In this document: positions 5,111 through 5,927 of the stretch, piece after piece
Position numbering within the stretch: the stretch's first letter is position 1
Layout: each line of letters starts with the position of its first letter
Assembly (NCBI GenBank): GCA_036273175.1
Contig: DASUIE010000245.1
Location: 1 to 5,927, forward strand
Direction of reading: 5' to 3'
Length of the DNA stretch: 5,927 nt
From: DATARH01 sp036273175
GTDB lineage: Bacteria > Pseudomonadota > Alphaproteobacteria > ATCC43930 > CGMCC-115725
Position numbers and translations under genes: made by a program
The notes under the pieces: model-generated
The model's input: the letters and a program-made list of their open reading frames with translations, nothing else
Database searches by the model: none
What the model was told of the DNA's origin: nothing

Positions 5111-5927
5111 TTACGGCGCGACCCTGAACCCGGCGAGCCCGTCGCGGGCGACCTCGCCGGGCAAGTCCAGCTCCCATTGCAGATAGGCGCGCATGGCGGC
5201 CTGGTTGCCGTCGTGACGGTCGTGGTTCCAGAAGACGAAGTCGATGCGCTCGCTATCGGGCGGGTCGTCGGGCGAGGCGGCGACCGGCAGCCCGGCCGCC
5301 TGCCAGGCCGCGACGCCGCCCGCGGCGAGGACGGTTTCGGCGCCGGTCATCTCGGAGAGGTCGTCGGCCGCCAGTTCGCCGACCGCCTCGTTCTCGGCGA
5401 AGACGACGATTTGGCGCGCCCCGCGCACCGCTGCGGGAAGCCGGTCGAGCCGGGGCCGGATGCTCCACACCGCACCGGGCGGATGGGCGCGCCGAAACGC
5501 GGCGCTCGACCCGATCACGATTGCGGCCGCGCCCTCGCTCAGCCGCAGCGACGCCTCGGCCGGCGAGATCGCCGCCGGCAGGTCGGGCTCCGAACCGCCG
5601 GTTTCCAGCGCCTGCCCGGCCAGCGGATTGTCGAGCACGGCCGCCTCCCAGCCGAGCTGCAACAGCCAGTGCGCGGTCATGATCGCCCGCGTCATCCCGT
5701 CATCGACCAGCACGAGCCGCGCGCCGCGCGTTCCGACCCAGCGGTCGATCGCCTGGACGAGCTGTCCGCCGGGCGCCGAACCCGACCCCGGCAGGTGACC
5801 CGCGGCGTATTCCTCGGGGGTGCGCACATCGAGCACATGGGTCGTGCGCCCGGCCTCGGCCCGCCAGGCCGCCAGCGTCGCGCGATCGATCCGCCGGACC
5901 CCGAACCGCTTTTCGACCGCGGCGGCA
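5111..5927 (-). CDS. Multi-module rhodanese-like protein, C-terminal part (5' end outside window), catalytic Cys absent
   Basis: The frame is open from the right edge to TAA at 5113-5111, about 271 codons, with the start outside the window. GTG 5836 is an internal valine in the motif THVLDVRTPEEYAAGHLPGS, so it is not the start. Two rhodanese modules are seen. The first (about 5927-5620) has DVRTPEEYAAGHLPGS, but its active-site loop reads VLVDDGMTRA with Asp in place of the persulfide-forming Cys. The second (about 5600-5270) keeps FRRAHPPGA and AGGVAAWQAAGLP, but its loop reads VVFAENEAVG, again without Cys. The visible protein contains no cysteine at all. A C-terminal tail (RIDFVFWNHDRHDGN ... 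AYLQWELDLP) looks like a conserved extension of this multi-rhodanese group. If the protein is a sulfurtransferase, the active module must lie upstream; otherwise it may be a binding or scaffold protein. It converges with the MepK-like gene, and no functional link is implied. Confidence 0.82.
   Translation of the reverse strand, partial: AAAVEKRFGVRRIDRATLAAWRAEAGRTTHVLDVRTPEEYAAGHLPGSGSAPGGQLVQAIDRWVGTRGARLVLVDDGMTRAIMTAHWLLQLGWEAAVLDNPLAGQALETGGSEPDLPAAISPAEASLRLSEGAAAIVIGSSAAFRRAHPPGAVWSIRPRLDRLPAAVRGARQIVVFAENEAVGELAADDLSEMTGAETVLAAGGVAAWQAAGLPVAASPDDPPDSERIDFVFWNHDRHDGNQAAMRAYLQWELDLPGEVARDGLAGFRVAP

Noticed and set aside
5111..5836. Reading the rhodanese gene as complete from GTG 5836
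   Set aside because: The frame stays open to the window edge and the conserved rhodanese strand THVLDVR begins before this codon, so the gene is cut by the window.

Overview
The window is about 5.9 kb of high-GC DNA with strongly G/C-biased third codon positions and tightly packed genes. The protein types point to an alphaproteobacterium, most likely a Rhizobiales/Hyphomicrobiales-type organism: a citrate synthase-like protein beside a DapA-superfamily protein, a pteridine-reductase-like SDR, an LdtD-type L,D-transpeptidase followed by a DUF882/MepK-type peptidase, and a multi-module rhodanese. This taxonomic guess rests on family resemblance and composition only.

Left part (1-1326, + strand): the last 65 codons of a DapA/N-acetylneuraminate-lyase superfamily protein run into a complete 366-aa citrate synthase family protein after a 27-nt gap, so the two are probably co-transcribed. 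Next (1328-2448, - strand): a 92-aa putative lipoprotein lies downstream of a 257-aa SDR with pteridine-reductase features. The lipoprotein's stop is 1 nt from the end of the citrate synthase gene, so the two transcription units converge tail to tail.

The non-coding stretch 2449-2800 separates the divergent SDR and L,D-transpeptidase genes. It is relatively AT-rich in places and holds the best promoter candidate in the window (2630-2658), a short dyad in the promoter spacer, and a 7-bp hairpin in the presumed leader.

Right part (2801-5104, + strand): a secreted L,D-transpeptidase with a peptidoglycan-binding domain is followed 156 nt later by a Tat-exported zinc peptidase of the DUF882/MepK family. 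The first enzyme type makes 3-3 (mDAP-mDAP) peptidoglycan crosslinks. The second family includes E. coli MepK, which cuts them, and E. coli ycbB-ycbK has the same order. This is the clearest functional module here. Finally, a rhodanese-repeat protein is encoded on the - strand from 5111 through the right edge. Both of its visible modules lack the catalytic cysteine.

No RNA gene, CRISPR array, insertion sequence, phage gene or defence gene is visible. I see no clearly new biological system. The items worth a second look are small: substituted catalytic residues, short structured leaders and overlapping reading frames at gene starts.
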